64,000 nucleotides of DNA from Echria macrotheca (taxonomy: Eukaryota; Ascomycota; Sordariomycetes; Sordariales; Schizotheciaceae): the NCBI GenBank assembly GCA_030411725.1, contig MU839827.1, positions 3,541,027 to 3,605,026 on the forward strand, read 5' to 3'. The translations under genes and the position numbers were made by a program. Positions 1 through 10,986 of the stretch are shown one piece after another (positions within the stretch are counted from its first letter, which is position 1; every line of letters starts with the position of its first letter). Under the pieces are notes generated by a model. The model worked only from the letters and a program-made list of their open reading frames with translations. It made no database searches and was not told the DNA's origin.

Positions 1-1017
1 CTTGCCGACGCCGCTTCCGTGCTGCCGGAACTCGAACACCTGTCTTTCGAATCATCAACAGCCGTTAATGACGAGTCGCTGTCGCTCCTTCCCAAGAGCA
101 TCAGGAGTCTTGAGTTGATCAACTGTTGGGAGGTCCGAGCCGAAGACCTTTCCGAGTACCTCCTCTCGCATGGGCACAAAATGGAGCACCTGAATCTATG
201 CCACAACCAGTCTCTCAGCCTTGGCTTTCTCACCGTCCTTGGCGCTGCCTGTCCCAACTTGCGGACACTCTGTGTGGATTTGAAAACGTTCAACCATCAC
301 GAGTTCTATCGTGACTCTGATCCTCTCTACGACGAGGTGCTGAACGTCGCCCAGATCCCCAACTGGCCCGAGGGGATAGAAACGGTCGATCTTCGGAATA
401 TGCGGAAGTGGTCTGCTGAAGGAGCCGAAACGTTGTTCCAATCGCTAGTAGATAGCGCCCCGAGACTCCGCAGTCTCCGCCGGCTGCATCTCAAATCCAT
501 GCTCGACATTCCCTTCCGCCAACGCTCGATTTTACGTGACAAATGGGAGGCAAAGTTGAGATATGTATTCCTTCGGAAGGAGGAAGACCCGAAGCCCGTC
601 TTCCCGCTCCGGCGCAAGCCCTTAGTAGAGCCTTCCCCAGCAGCTGCAGGCGCCGCCGAGAAAGTTGGAAAGGAAAATTTTCGACAATCGGAGGGCAAGA
701 CTAGACGCAGCACCCGTATCGCTCAAGCACCTGGCGCTTCCTCGAGAGAAAGCAGCATCGGAAGGGATCTGAGCGGAGTACGTCGGGGGAAGCTCATGTA
801 TGTCGAGGTGGACACGGACGAGGACGAGGATTCCCAGCCAGCCGGGAGCCAGGATGGGATGGATGGCGGCCTGTTCCGACAAGGAATGTGTGAGACAGTG
901 GAAATCCAGCTAGACAACCAGAAGCCGGCCGAGACGATCCTGCAGATGGATGACTTTCTCGACGAGGAGGCGTCTGACGATTTGTCGGACGAGGACTTCG
1001 TTGATCACATTGGCTAA
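1..1017 (+). CDS. Leucine-rich-repeat (RNI-like) protein, 3' part only
   Basis: The reading frame is open from base 1 to a TAA at 1015-1017, so the gene starts upstream of the window. The visible ~338 residues begin with about 180 residues of irregular leucine-rich repeats (for example SLELINCW, MEHLNLCHN, LRTLCVDL, LRSLRRLHLKSM), the pattern of fungal F-box/LRR proteins that act as substrate adaptors of SCF ubiquitin ligases. The last ~130 residues are charged and low in complexity, with a basic RRSTRIA patch and an acidic tail ending in DDLSDEDFVDHIG, and look disordered. No F-box is visible; it would lie in the missing N-terminus. The LRR assignment is seen in the sequence; an SCF role is inference. 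Confidence 0.7.
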   Translation, partial: LADAASVLPELEHLSFESSTAVNDESLSLLPKSIRSLELINCWEVRAEDLSEYLLSHGHKMEHLNLCHNQSLSLGFLTVLGAACPNLRTLCVDLKTFNHHEFYRDSDPLYDEVLNVAQIPNWPEGIETVDLRNMRKWSAEGAETLFQSLVDSAPRLRSLRRLHLKSMLDIPFRQRSILRDKWEAKLRYVFLRKEEDPKPVFPLRRKPLVEPSPAAAGAAEKVGKENFRQSEGKTRRSTRIAQAPGASSRESSIGRDLSGVRRGKLMYVEVDTDEDEDSQPAGSQDGMDGGLFRQGMCETVEIQLDNQKPAETILQMDDFLDEEASDDLSDEDFVDHIG

Positions 1018-3900
1018 TTATCGTGAGCTCGAGACAGTTGGTTTTGCGAGATCAAACTGTGTAATAACTATAGCTCTGTACGAGGAGGGAGGAGGGGACA
1101 GAGCATGAGGCTGCAGGCCGTGGTGTGAGAATACCTGTACTATTGCGGTCAACTTTTGTTCGCCAAGCCACTGAAGGAGGCCGATTCCGATGTTACAAAT
1201 TGAAAAGAAAAATCAGCGAAAACTTGTAAGCATAGAAACGTGTCATATGTTTTCTTGGCCGAGCACTTGGCCTGCCCATATTGAGCTCCCAGGACAAAAT
1301 ACGCCAGCGGCAGGATCGCATATGCTTCTTGCTCCTCGGCGGCTTCAACAGGCGTGTTCCTGACTTTATCTGATTCTGTCTATAAGACTCTGTGACCTGT
1401 CTCGTTCGATTTGAATGCCATGTTCGTACTCGTAGCAAGGCTGTCGAAGGTGTATCTGGAACTCATAACTGACAGGTTCCAGATATCTGTTGGGTATTAA
1501 TTCATATGCTATCTATAATCCCCCGTTCAAAGACTTATTGACCGCGGTTTCCCGTTCCACAGACAATGACCGTGGTGTTGAATTTGGGTGTCACTCTTGG
1601 TTCCCTGTGGCTGTCTCGAGATTCAAAATTGTTTGAAATGCTGGGGCGCGCCTAAGACCGCTGTCGGCCGTCACCTTTGCTAGCAGACATGGGTCAAGCG
1701 TATCAAACACCGGCAAGATACATTTATTTAGTCAAGGCGAATTGTTTATTGAAGTGTTTACGCCGCGGTTATGGTCCTGGCTGGTTGGTGGTGGTCATCG
1801 CAGCTCACAACGGTGCGTCGACACGCATCGGCTTCGGAAAAGGGCAGCCTCGTCGGCGCCGCAACCCGCAGCGCGAAACAGTTCACCAACGAGACAAAAT
1901 TCAAAAGTATGCATGTATCTGGAAGTATTCCAGGGCTTGAAATTTTTGAAATAACAGTCCGACGACCTACACTCAACATGAGGTCGTGTCCCCGAACGAG
2001 TTTGTCTCGGCGCGCAGTCCCTCGCGCGCCCAATCTCAGCCGCCAACCCGTCACCGACAAAACAGGTGCCAGATGGCGCATACCCATCATGTCCTAGGAG
2101 AGAAAACAATCTAACCAAATTTTATAGCACTCCTGGTCGATTATCTACAACAGGAATTCGTCATGGGCTGCCTGTACTATCGCGACTCGCTGCTCGCATC
2201 GAGGCTGGATTGACGCCTCGTGCCAGTGTAAGCTGCTGATGACCGGCGCGCAGTCCAATCCTGTTTTTAAACCAAATAGTCTAGATAACTGCATGTCTCC
2301 AAGTTATCACATCTTATATTCCATCTAGAGTTTACTAGTATTTCTCGCTCCGCGGCCGAGCATATCATAACTGGGGAGAATGGCAGACCGAGAGCACTCG
2401 TCACCCATTCCCAGGTTCTAGCCTGGTCCAAAGCTCGACCAAGACAAGGGCGCGCTGATACGGCGTCGTCTTTGGCTGCGTGTATATCCCCCATTCCGCG
2501 TCAGCTCAGCTTTACAAATGATTGAATCAGGATCTCGACATGGTCCTGATGACGGAGTAGGCGGCCCAGTCAAGGTGGGGTCAGTGTTTATCGGCCAACT
2601 GGTAGTGGGCAGACGAGAAACGAACGATACTGGGCAGGTAGCCACGGCCCTCTGAATAGATTTTGATTTCTCTACGCCGTGCCCGTTGTTCTCCCCATCC
2701 ACATGGCCAATTGGGACCACCTGCATACCGGCACAAAAATCCGCCCATCTCCAATTTCAACTCGCAACTTCTTTCCACCAACAAAGTCAGCCTTGCTTTG
2801 CTCCATCGCCAGGGAGACATCTATTTACCCCGCACTGGTCTTTCAGCGCTCCGCCAGTTTCTGATCAAGATTCTTCGGCCTGAAACTACAGCGTCTTGAT
2901 TTCTTCATTTTGCTCGCCCTTTTGAAACCGGATGCGCCATCTCGGCCAACGACGACTCACCTCGCCCACTCGTCAACCCCCGGGCTGCTCACCATTGGAC
3001 CGGGGGTCGGTAGCGAAATACCAACCAAGCCAAGGTTTGATTGCGCCGCAGTCCCTGTACCTGGCTACCGCGACCAGGCGGCTAGCCATTCAAGGGAAAA
3101 AAAGCACGGGTCCAAGGCCCCACGCACAGTGGCGGGTGGTACGGGAATCGCGACGTGGGATAGTTTAGGACCCTCGAATTCTCGTCGCCAGTCGGTTACG
3201 GTACGCGTCTTTTCTTCTTTTTCCGCGCGCCGGCTGTTGTACTCCCACCCGCCCGTTTTGATACTCGAATGCATCGCATTTTGGATCAGTCCAGCATCGG
3301 GTAGTCCCCTGAGCTGTTCGCATCCCGTCTTCACGTATTCTCTCTCCCCTGTGGCCGCGCGCATTGTTGCACATCACGCCGAGTCGACGCGCTCTCCTCC
3401 GTTCGTGTCGAGTGCCCCCATCCCACCCCATCCTGTCCTCGCGCTCGGATTCTCCCGATCCATTGGCGCCCGTCCGCTTGCGGATTGCGCAGGAGCCACT
3501 GTGGTTGATTTGCACGGGTCCCTGTCGTGATGGCACGAGGCTGTTGACAGGCTTTCTCGGTCGCACCTGCACCACACCTCATCACGGTACACCTCTTTTT
3601 TTCGCATCCCTTGGTTCGGTATTTCTCACTAACTCTTTTCAAAGACTCCTTTCGGCGCATTTTGGCTCTGACACCGGAGCCCCTGCAGTGGTGTTGGCTC
3701 CATCATTCTCACGCTCTCTCTCATCACCTAGTTCATCTTGGTCTCCGCCGACTGCCTTTGGCCATCTCGCCTCAACGCCGACGTTCACACGCGTGCCGGC
3801 ATTGAGGAAGCGACAGACACCTGGTCAACGACCTTGACCAAAGCTGCATCAACGTATATCACTTTATATAGTCTCAGGCATCTGATGCCTTGTTCCAGCC
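1018..3900. other. Intergenic region between LRR gene and SUZ12
   Basis: This 2.9-kb stretch separates two genes on the + strand. It should hold the 3' UTR of the LRR gene and the promoter and leader of SUZ12. Several ORFs of 60-206 codons occur on both strands (for example 2910-3530 +), but they overlap each other in different frames, lack recognisable motifs and are rich in Pro/Ser/Arg as expected from random C-rich DNA. Apart from a small perfect inverted repeat near 1.45 kb I see nothing specific. Confidence 0.6.
1453..1485. repeat. 10-bp perfect inverted repeat (hairpin)
   Basis: TATCTGGAAC at 1453-1462 is the exact reverse complement of GTTCCAGATA at 1476-1485, with a 13-base spacer. 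It lies about 440 bp downstream of the LRR gene stop codon. It could be an RNA hairpin or a binding site for a dimeric factor; neither is shown. Confidence 0.4.
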
Positions 3901-6222
3901 ATGACGACTGCATCCCGACGGGGCCGAAAAATCCCTTTCCTGCATCGGAACTGGATCAAGGCGACAAACTTCTGGGAGACCATCATGGGCAACAAGTCCT
4001 CGGCTCAGTCCAACGAAGCCGCCAAGACAACAGCCGTCAATGATCCGGCTCGTCGCGCTGCCAAGCGGCGCCGGCTGGACAACGACTATGACGGTTTTCC
4101 GCTGTTCGAAGACCATGGATCGGTCACGCGGGCCCTCCGCATCGAGGTGCTTAAAATTTTCCACAAGGATTCGACTCGCTTCAAGAATGGCAGCGTCATG
4201 AACGGCCTCGTCCCTCTCCATATCAAGGATGTCGTCCAGGTCAAAGCTCGCTGCAAACTGACCATCTCGGGCAGCCAAGCCGGACAGCTGGTCGTACTCC
4301 ATGTCGACAGCCAGGTCTGTGATCTCAAGATCTTCAAGAGCCCGGCCAACAACTCGCCCACGGTCCGCTTCGCCTCGGTCCAGCCCTTCCATGTCCCGGA
4401 GGACAAGATTTATGTCGAAAGAGACGACGACGCCGTGTTTGGCCTGGCCAACACGTACACGGTGCTCATCGAGCTGGAGTCGGCCGGTGATCCAAATTGG
4501 CCGCCACAAGACCTTATCTCGGTCAACGACGAGGAGGCGTTTTATCTCCGTGGTCTCCCCATTCGACAGTGGAGCTTTACAGCTAGCATTCCGGACATCT
4601 TCAACAGCCGGAACCGCAAAGAGATACAGTTGCGGGTGAGGAAGCAACCTCACCAAGAAACTCCAACCAACTTCCGGATGGACGTCGACGTGCGTTGGTT
4701 GACACCCATATCGAGCCAGCTGCGGAGTCACGACAAGGACATCCAGCCCACCATCACGGTCTTCGGCCCCCAGGAGCCCATTGTGGCGGTTAATGGCACC
4801 GTCACGGTTAATGGCGTTAACGGCATCAGCCGAGTGAATGGCGTAAATGGCGTACACGGTATGAACGGGGCCAACGGCATATATCTCCACTCAGACCCGT
4901 TAGTGAACGGGGTGGATAGGCTTGTTAACGGCCACGGGAGCGAAATGGCGCTGGATCAGGTTGAGGAGCTGGTAGAGGGCGACACGACGCCAAATCGGCC
5001 TCAGCGCGTCCGGGCGGTTGTCAACTACAACGACAGGGAGAACATGGCGAGGCAGCTTGGCAAACAACCGAGGAAAAGACGCAGGGCCGATGACGACAAC
5101 AACGGACAGGTGGATGAGCACACAGTTACGTATCTCCTACCGCCAGAACAGGTGCAGACAGACCGATTCGAGTGTCTCATTTGCGGAGCCGAGAACGAAC
5201 GACTCCCACAGCTGCGAGCGCACTATTTGTGCCATCCTCAGTACGAGTTTCATTTCGAAGGCCGGCCCAGAGGAGGATGGTCGGTGAGGGTCACGACTGT
5301 CGCTGGCGACAATGTCACTCCCTTGCGGCCCAGGGTGTACCAGCTCGGGTTACCCGTAAAGCCTCTGGATCTGGAACGGTTTGTCGAGGGAGACAACTCG
5401 TGGGTTACTTCTCGGCTCGGCCCGGAAGACGGGCATGATCTTTTGGCAAAGTACCCTCATTTTAAGCCACAGCAGGTAAGGGAGTTGAACAATGCACAAA
5501 GTGGGACCAGCTGACATGTGACAGAAACTGGTGCCGCGGCGCACGAGAAAGAAGGTTCTCGTGCCCAACATCAAACAGCAGCTGTTTGACCCGCGCAGCA
5601 AAGTGCAGCTGGTGCCAGGTACCGAAGTGAAGCAGCATCCGGTCGACGATGCCTGGCTGCTGCGCAAGCATCGAGACAGCCTCGGCGACTTTGTGGATGT
5701 CGAGCCGCAGGAGAAGGAGTACATGCAGGAGTGGGATTCGTATATCCTTAAGAAGCACATATCGTCCCAGCAGTATCTCCCGCGCGCGTTCCTGGGCTTT
5801 GTTAAGGAGAAGGCCCCATGGATTGTTGCGAAGAAGAGCCGGTCCAAGGAGTTTAGTAAGCACGTCGCCATGCTCCTGGCTAGACGCGCCATTAGCGAAG
5901 CGGTCATCGTCGAGGCTACACAGCGGATCAACGACGCGAGGCTGCTGCAGACTGATGGGGAGGTTGAGGAGCCTGCGCCGAAGATCAAGAGTGGGTCCGG
6001 ATGCGTGACGTGCGGCGAGCCGGTGCCGGTGTCTGCCATGCTGCTCTGCGCCAACAAGGTACGTTTTGTGGGGGGGAATCTGTCTCAGCGCTAACATGAA
6101 AATAGATGTGCAAAACGCGCCTCTACCATGTCTCCTGCGTCGAGGGTGGAGAAGAGAAGATGCAGGACAGCCAGTGGACGTGCGGGAAGTGTGCTTTAGA
6201 GGACGCCGGTGTGCCTGTCTAG
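3901..6222 (+). CDS. SUZ12: SUZ12-like Polycomb (VEFS-box) protein with C-terminal PHD-like finger
   Basis: Likely the SUZ12 subunit of PRC2, the complex that methylates histone H3 K27. Model: exons 3901-5475, 5525-6058 and 6106-6222, joined at GTAAGG/ACAG and GTACGT/ATAG with frame kept, giving 741 aa. The start ATG has a purine at -3 and is followed by the fungal-type motif RKIPFLHRNW. Around residues 420-445 is a C2H2 finger (CLIC-x12-HYLCH). A VEFS-like region follows, about 545-670 (WDSYILKKH, FLGFVKEKAPWI). From about residue 684 there is CVTC...LLC...C...YHVSC...WTCGKC, the spacing of a PHD finger, interrupted by intron 2. A VNG-rich repeat lies near residues 295-340. The VEFS plus zinc-finger order is characteristic of SUZ12; function is inferred from family. 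Confidence 0.8.
4789..4935 (+). repeat. VNG-coding degenerate repeat in SUZ12
   Basis: The stretch repeats GTTAATGGC-like 9-mers many times, coding for VNG, VNGVNG and related units (MNG, ANG). It expands the linker between the N-terminal domain and the C2H2 finger. Copies are imperfect, so it is an older expansion and not a fresh microsatellite. Confidence 0.6.
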
Positions 6223-8473
6223 GAGCTAAGATACTCTGCGATGCGAACAGCCCCTGTTCAGGCGTTCATGAGGCGGGGGTGGATGACTTGGGGGCGAGCT
6301 GACGGAGCGGGGTAGCGGATAAATAATTTGTCACTGTCTGTATGCTGTATTGGTAGTGTAAATATAATGGAGAAGTTATTTGGTTTTTCTGGACTTTACA
6401 GTCTCAAGGGAGGCGGGGAGGGAGGTCTGTCTGGACCAGAGACGATCAGCGGTGGCATTGGCCCAGCGTCGCAGCGCTACCTTGCCCAAGTTAGAGATAT
6501 CAAATACAAGAATCAAACACAGCTTTGAGATCCCAAGGAGAAACGATTCGTGAGTCTTTATGCTGTATCTATGAAGATACGATTATATGCAGCATAAACG
6601 CACTGAATCCGGCTCCAGGGGAGTGGTCGTCGGAGGACTGCGAGGTTACAGTTTCTGTGTTGGAAGAAAGTTGGAAAATCAAACTGAGAACTTTGCTGTA
6701 GTAAGCGATATGTGATACATACGTTGGTAGAATGTAAGAAAATATACGGCCATGTGAATTTTTGTATGTCTAGCTACCTAGGGTGAGTGGTGTGTCCGTC
6801 GCGTCGGGTCGGAGTCCGGCGAGAGAATATGACGATTCCTTCCATCTAGTTTACGGGCGTTACAGACAGGCAAGACTTGACTTGTTTGTTCTGTAAATTT
6901 CTAGGATATATGTTTAACTAGATGGATACGGTTCATTAGGGCACGTGGTTGGGAAAGATGATTCTCCATCTGGGCGTACCTTAGGTATATACCTGGAAGT
7001 ATCCACCTGGTGATTGCAAACCCACACGTACACCCCGAGAAACAACTCATCTTCTAGAAGCAATATTATCATGATATGAGCGAGCGAAAACCGACCGCCT
7101 ATGTACATATCTGATCTGATGATGCAAGTGGGTGGCAAACAGTCGGTATACCCGATACCGGTGCGGTGCCCTTGAAAATGCTCTCATCACACGGGGAGGA
7201 GGAAACTGCCTGGCACTAACTGCCGGGGACTCTATCCCATCCATCCCTCTGCTGCCTATCAGACTCTCACCATCAGCCTTGGAGACATATTCCCATATAT
7301 ATATATCTATATATACAAATACAAATACGAAACCGCCACACCTACTATCCCACAGCAACTCGACCGTGTGTAACTAGGTATTAACACATACACACAATAG
7401 TATCCTCACGCCAGCAGGTAAAGGTCTACCTCATGTTACACAAATCTACCACCACACACCCACTCACCCACACAGAGAGACACAGAAACACACAGAGACA
7501 TACGGACACAAAGACACAGACACAGACTCGCGCACAGCCTCAACCACCACCCAAGTAAAGCAACCCAAACGAAAGAGAACCGAAACCGTCTTACATACTC
7601 CCCCAAGAGTCACATGCATTAATCGGTAGTACTCCTCATAACCGGAAAGTAAACCACCCACTTTTCCAAGCACACACACACACATAAAAAAAAACTCACC
7701 TTTTTTATATTCCAGAACAACAACACCAAAGTTACGCCTAACTTACCTTACTTAGACACCGTACCTACCTACTAGGTACACGAAACTACGGATGCGTTAC
7801 ATCGAGCTAGATATTCTTTATCTTTCGTTCTTTAGATCGGATCCATCCACTCATTACGGGTCACGAGTCACAGGTCACGGACAAATCTATCTACCTACCT
7901 ACCACCTCATTACTCTTCTTTTTCCTTACTTTTAATCCGGCCAAAAAAAAAAATTCTGGACGCCAACCCTGCGCCTACGTTGAGGGGAAACTAAAAGAGA
8001 TCTCAACTAAAAGAGGACCGGGGCGGGTGGGGTATTGGGCTGGCTGGCGTTTTTGACTGCCAACCCGTCTGTCTAGACCTACCTACCTACGATATTACTC
8101 CCAGACATACGTCTAATCGGAATTTTGCACCATCACCACCGGACTCGGAGCTGGCGATTGAGCTGAGCAGTAAGTAAATACCCAGCTAGGTATCACGATC
8201 GATGGAGGGACTGGTAAAAGTCACGACCACCGGGAACAGGGATGATGAGACAATGGAGGCCGTCACGATCTCTCTCGACTTATACAACCCCAACAAGGGA
8301 CAACAACAAACACCATACCAATCAGCATTGAAGGGCACAAGTGGATAGCATAAACCTGTCTCAACGACAGTACCCAATTGGTATTGGTATCATCACAATC
8401 ACAATCTACGTACATCCCCTTCCCTTTCCCGCAAAGCAATACACACCATACATATACACAAATACCCCCACCA
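6223..8473. other. Intergenic region between convergent SUZ12 and SF3B2, microsatellite-rich
   Basis: Both flanking genes end toward this 2.25-kb stretch, so it should contain only two 3' UTRs. It is unusually rich in simple repeats: TA-rich runs around 7290-7320, CA/GA-rich runs around 7440-7520 and 7670-7685, poly-A near 7945, and CCTA units near 7760-7780, 7890-7905 and 8085-8095. No convincing ORF, tRNA or other gene was found. Confidence 0.6.
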
Positions 8474-10432
8474 TCATCTCCCCCTCTTCCTCTCCGCCCT
8501 CCGATCATCATCCCTCTTCTGCCTCTTACTCTCCTGCGCAATCATATCGCTCAAGTCCTCATCATACGAAGCCGAAGCCCACTGCGCGCCCGGCCCGACC
8601 TCTCTCCGTCCGGCCTCGTACTTCTTCCGCAGCTCGTCCTTATCAATCCGCCCACCGCTCGCCAGCGCGTCCGGATCGAGCGCCACGTCGATATCGCCCG
8701 GCTTCTTGCGCTTCTGGCCTCTATCTCTGCGGGGAAAACATTTTGTCGTTAGCCACCGAATCTGATTAGAGATAGAAGGAGTGCAAAACTCACCCGTCTT
8801 CCTGTCCAAGCACCGGCCCTTTCGACAAATCATACGTCTTGTCGCTCCCAAAGAAGCCCTCGACCCGCGACGCCCGCTCGGGAATCACCTGGTACGCCGA
8901 CAACCGCGGCCCGGTGCTGCTCTCCTCCGTCTCGAAGCCGCCGCGCCGCGTCTTGCGCAGGTCGAACTCGCCCGCGATGCTGGTCTCGACGCCCACCGAC
9001 AGCGCTTGGTCTCCATGAACCGTGCTGGCGTACCCGCTCGGCGTCTCGAGCCCGCTGACCGTGTCGGTGCCGCCCGGCGGGATATCGCCGTCCTCTTCGT
9101 CCTCCTCGTCCTCGTCTTCCTCTTCCGACTCTTCTTCCTCCGACTCGTCCGCCGGCGGCTGCAGCTCGCCCCAGAGCGTGCGCTCGACCGGTTCGGCCTG
9201 CGGCGCGGCTAGTGCCGCCTGCGCACTGCCCGGAGCGGCGCCCGGTTGACCTGCCCCGCCGCCCATTATGCCAAAGATGTCACCGCCGTAGAGCGGGCGG
9301 TTGTATTCGTCTAGCGGTGGCTTGCCCCATTGTCCTGGCTGGAAACCCCAGGCGGCGCCGACCGGGATCGGGGCGTTGAGTCCTGGTATCTTCAGCAGGG
9401 GATAGGATGGGGGTGGCCCGACCCGTTGCTGCTGGAGAAGCCAGGGTGGGGGAAACCCAGGCTGCATGCCGAGCGCCTCCTTCAGAGCCTCGCTGATCTC
9501 GCCGGCTCGGAAGACACGATAGTCGGCCTCCCACTCCTTGCCCTCGTGATAGACGTCACCGAACCGCGTCAGCTCGGGCTTGGTCTGGTGGCGGAAGAAG
9601 GCGTCGTAGAGTTTCTGGTAGTCGATGTCGAGCTTTCCCATCTTGGGCTGCACCCGCTCGCGCTGTTTCTGCTTGAGCGTCTGCTCGGCCTGCTTTTCCA
9701 GGACCGCATCGCGCATCTCGGTGATGCCCGTGTCGGCGATAAACTTGGGCAGCCGGAAGGGCGGCTTCTCGATACCACGCTTGCTCGACAGATATTCCCG
9801 CTTGAGCGACCAGTGGCTCGGCACCGGGACGATATTGCGCTGGGCCTTGATTTGCACCAGCAGGCGCGGGTCGCTCGACGAGACGTCCTGCCACTCGACC
9901 ACCTCGGGGTTGCGCACGACGGCCTTGAGCTCGGCGATCGACAGCTTGTTGAGCTTCTTGCGCTTCTTCTTGGACATCTTGGGCGTCGCGTCCTCCCCCT
10001 CGCCGGCGAACTCGTCGTCCTGGAAGAAGACCTCGCCCTTGTTCCCCGCGTTGGCCTCGCGCGTGATGTCGTCGTCCTCGAGGCTCGTGCCGAACTTGGC
10101 AAACACGTCCTTGAACATGGCGAACGTCGGGTCATCCTCGAGCGCCGCCGGGTCGTCCTCTACTATCGGCCCGTCGGCCTCGATCTCGGCTGGCGCATCG
10201 CCATCTTTTCTGACTTCGAGCGACGGTTCGGTCGATTCTCTCTTGATTTGCGCTTCGTCGCCTGCCGATTCTGGAGCTTCGGATGTCGCTTTTGTACCAT
10301 TCTGTAGCTTCAGATTAGCACGGATAGCTGAGCAGAGAAAAAAAAAAAAAGGCATGCCTCTGTGTGTGCCTTTTTCTGCTCCTTCTTCTTCGCCCGCCGC
10401 ATCTGGTTCTTGGTCATCTTTGCCGCCGCCAT
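8474..10432 (-). CDS. SF3B2: Splicing factor 3B subunit 2 (SF3b145/Cus1)
   Basis: A subunit of the SF3b part of U2 snRNP that binds near the branch site in the spliceosome. Model on the - strand: exons 10432-10358, 10301-8794 and 8726-8474, 611 aa. Residues 1-25 (MAAAKMTKNQMRRAKKK...) form the basic N-terminus. The DUF382 core is at about 160-290 (VVEWQDVSSSDPRLLVQIK, VPVPSHWSLKREYLSSKRG). The PSP proline-rich motif follows (PPPWLLQQQRVGPPPSYP, GQWGKPPLDEYNRPLYGG, about 310-375). An acidic E/D run lies near 410-430. Intron 1 has a GC donor. The acceptor of intron 2 is ambiguous between two AGs six bases apart, both in frame. The gene is divergent from the transporter at 10987. Confidence 0.9.
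10302..10357 (-). other. GC-AG intron 1 of SF3B2
   Basis: The basic N-terminal exon ends GAG|GCATGC and the next exon starts CTACAG|AAT, phase 0 on both sides. A good branch point (GCTAATC) lies just upstream of the acceptor. No GT occurs in a position that joins the frames, so a GC donor is the only splice I can find that links the two conserved parts. The intron is 56 bp and contains a poly-A (plus strand) run. Confidence 0.7.
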
Positions 10433-10986
10433 CTTGAAACCTGGGACCGGATGGCCTCTCAGAAAACCCAATCTCTTCACATGCAGAGTATGTTGTCGGG
10501 TGTCGAGGTCGGTTCGGTGAAGTAACAAAATTCGTGGTCTTTGGCGTTGATGATTGCTATCGATTGTGCCGACGCGCTGCACGCATCACTGGAGTCTGGA
10601 GCTGCGCCAAAGATTTGAGGCGGGAGTTGCCATGCGCCTCACTGCAACTGTGGCGGGCCCCACTTGCATCTGAGATTTACTGTGGTACCCCTACTGCGAG
10701 TATGTGGCGGTGCGTCGGGCTAGATGCCGACTCGTGCTTTCATTTTGCAGCCGGATTGGCGTGTTGGCGTGCCAAGCTGAGCTTAATTTCTTATCGCGTG
10801 GACACCACGCAAGCAGACAGTGGACACCAAGGCCATTCCAGATCCAGGTCCATGGTGTTTCGTGAGTAACGCTCTCGTCGCAGAAGTGGCCATGATCAAG
10901 TAATTGCCGTCTTCCATCGCTCTTCCCGTCCGGCGGTCTTCACTCGTTTTCGAATCCCCGATCCGGCGTCTGCTCTCCCGACAGAC
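10433..10986. promoter_or_regulatory. Divergent promoter region SF3B2 / TPT transporter
   Basis: A 554-bp gap between two start codons facing away from each other, so it must carry both promoters. ATTGG (inverted CCAAT) occurs around 10753-10757. No TATA box or other clear site is evident. Confidence 0.5.

Noticed and set aside
2910..3530. 206-codon ORF on the + strand upstream of SUZ12
   Set aside because: Overlaps three other ORFs of similar size in other frames, is Pro/Ser/Arg-rich and without motifs; more likely promoter or leader of SUZ12.
9330..10307. 325-codon ORF antisense to SF3B2
   Set aside because: Shadow of the conserved SF3B2 coding sequence, which explains its openness.
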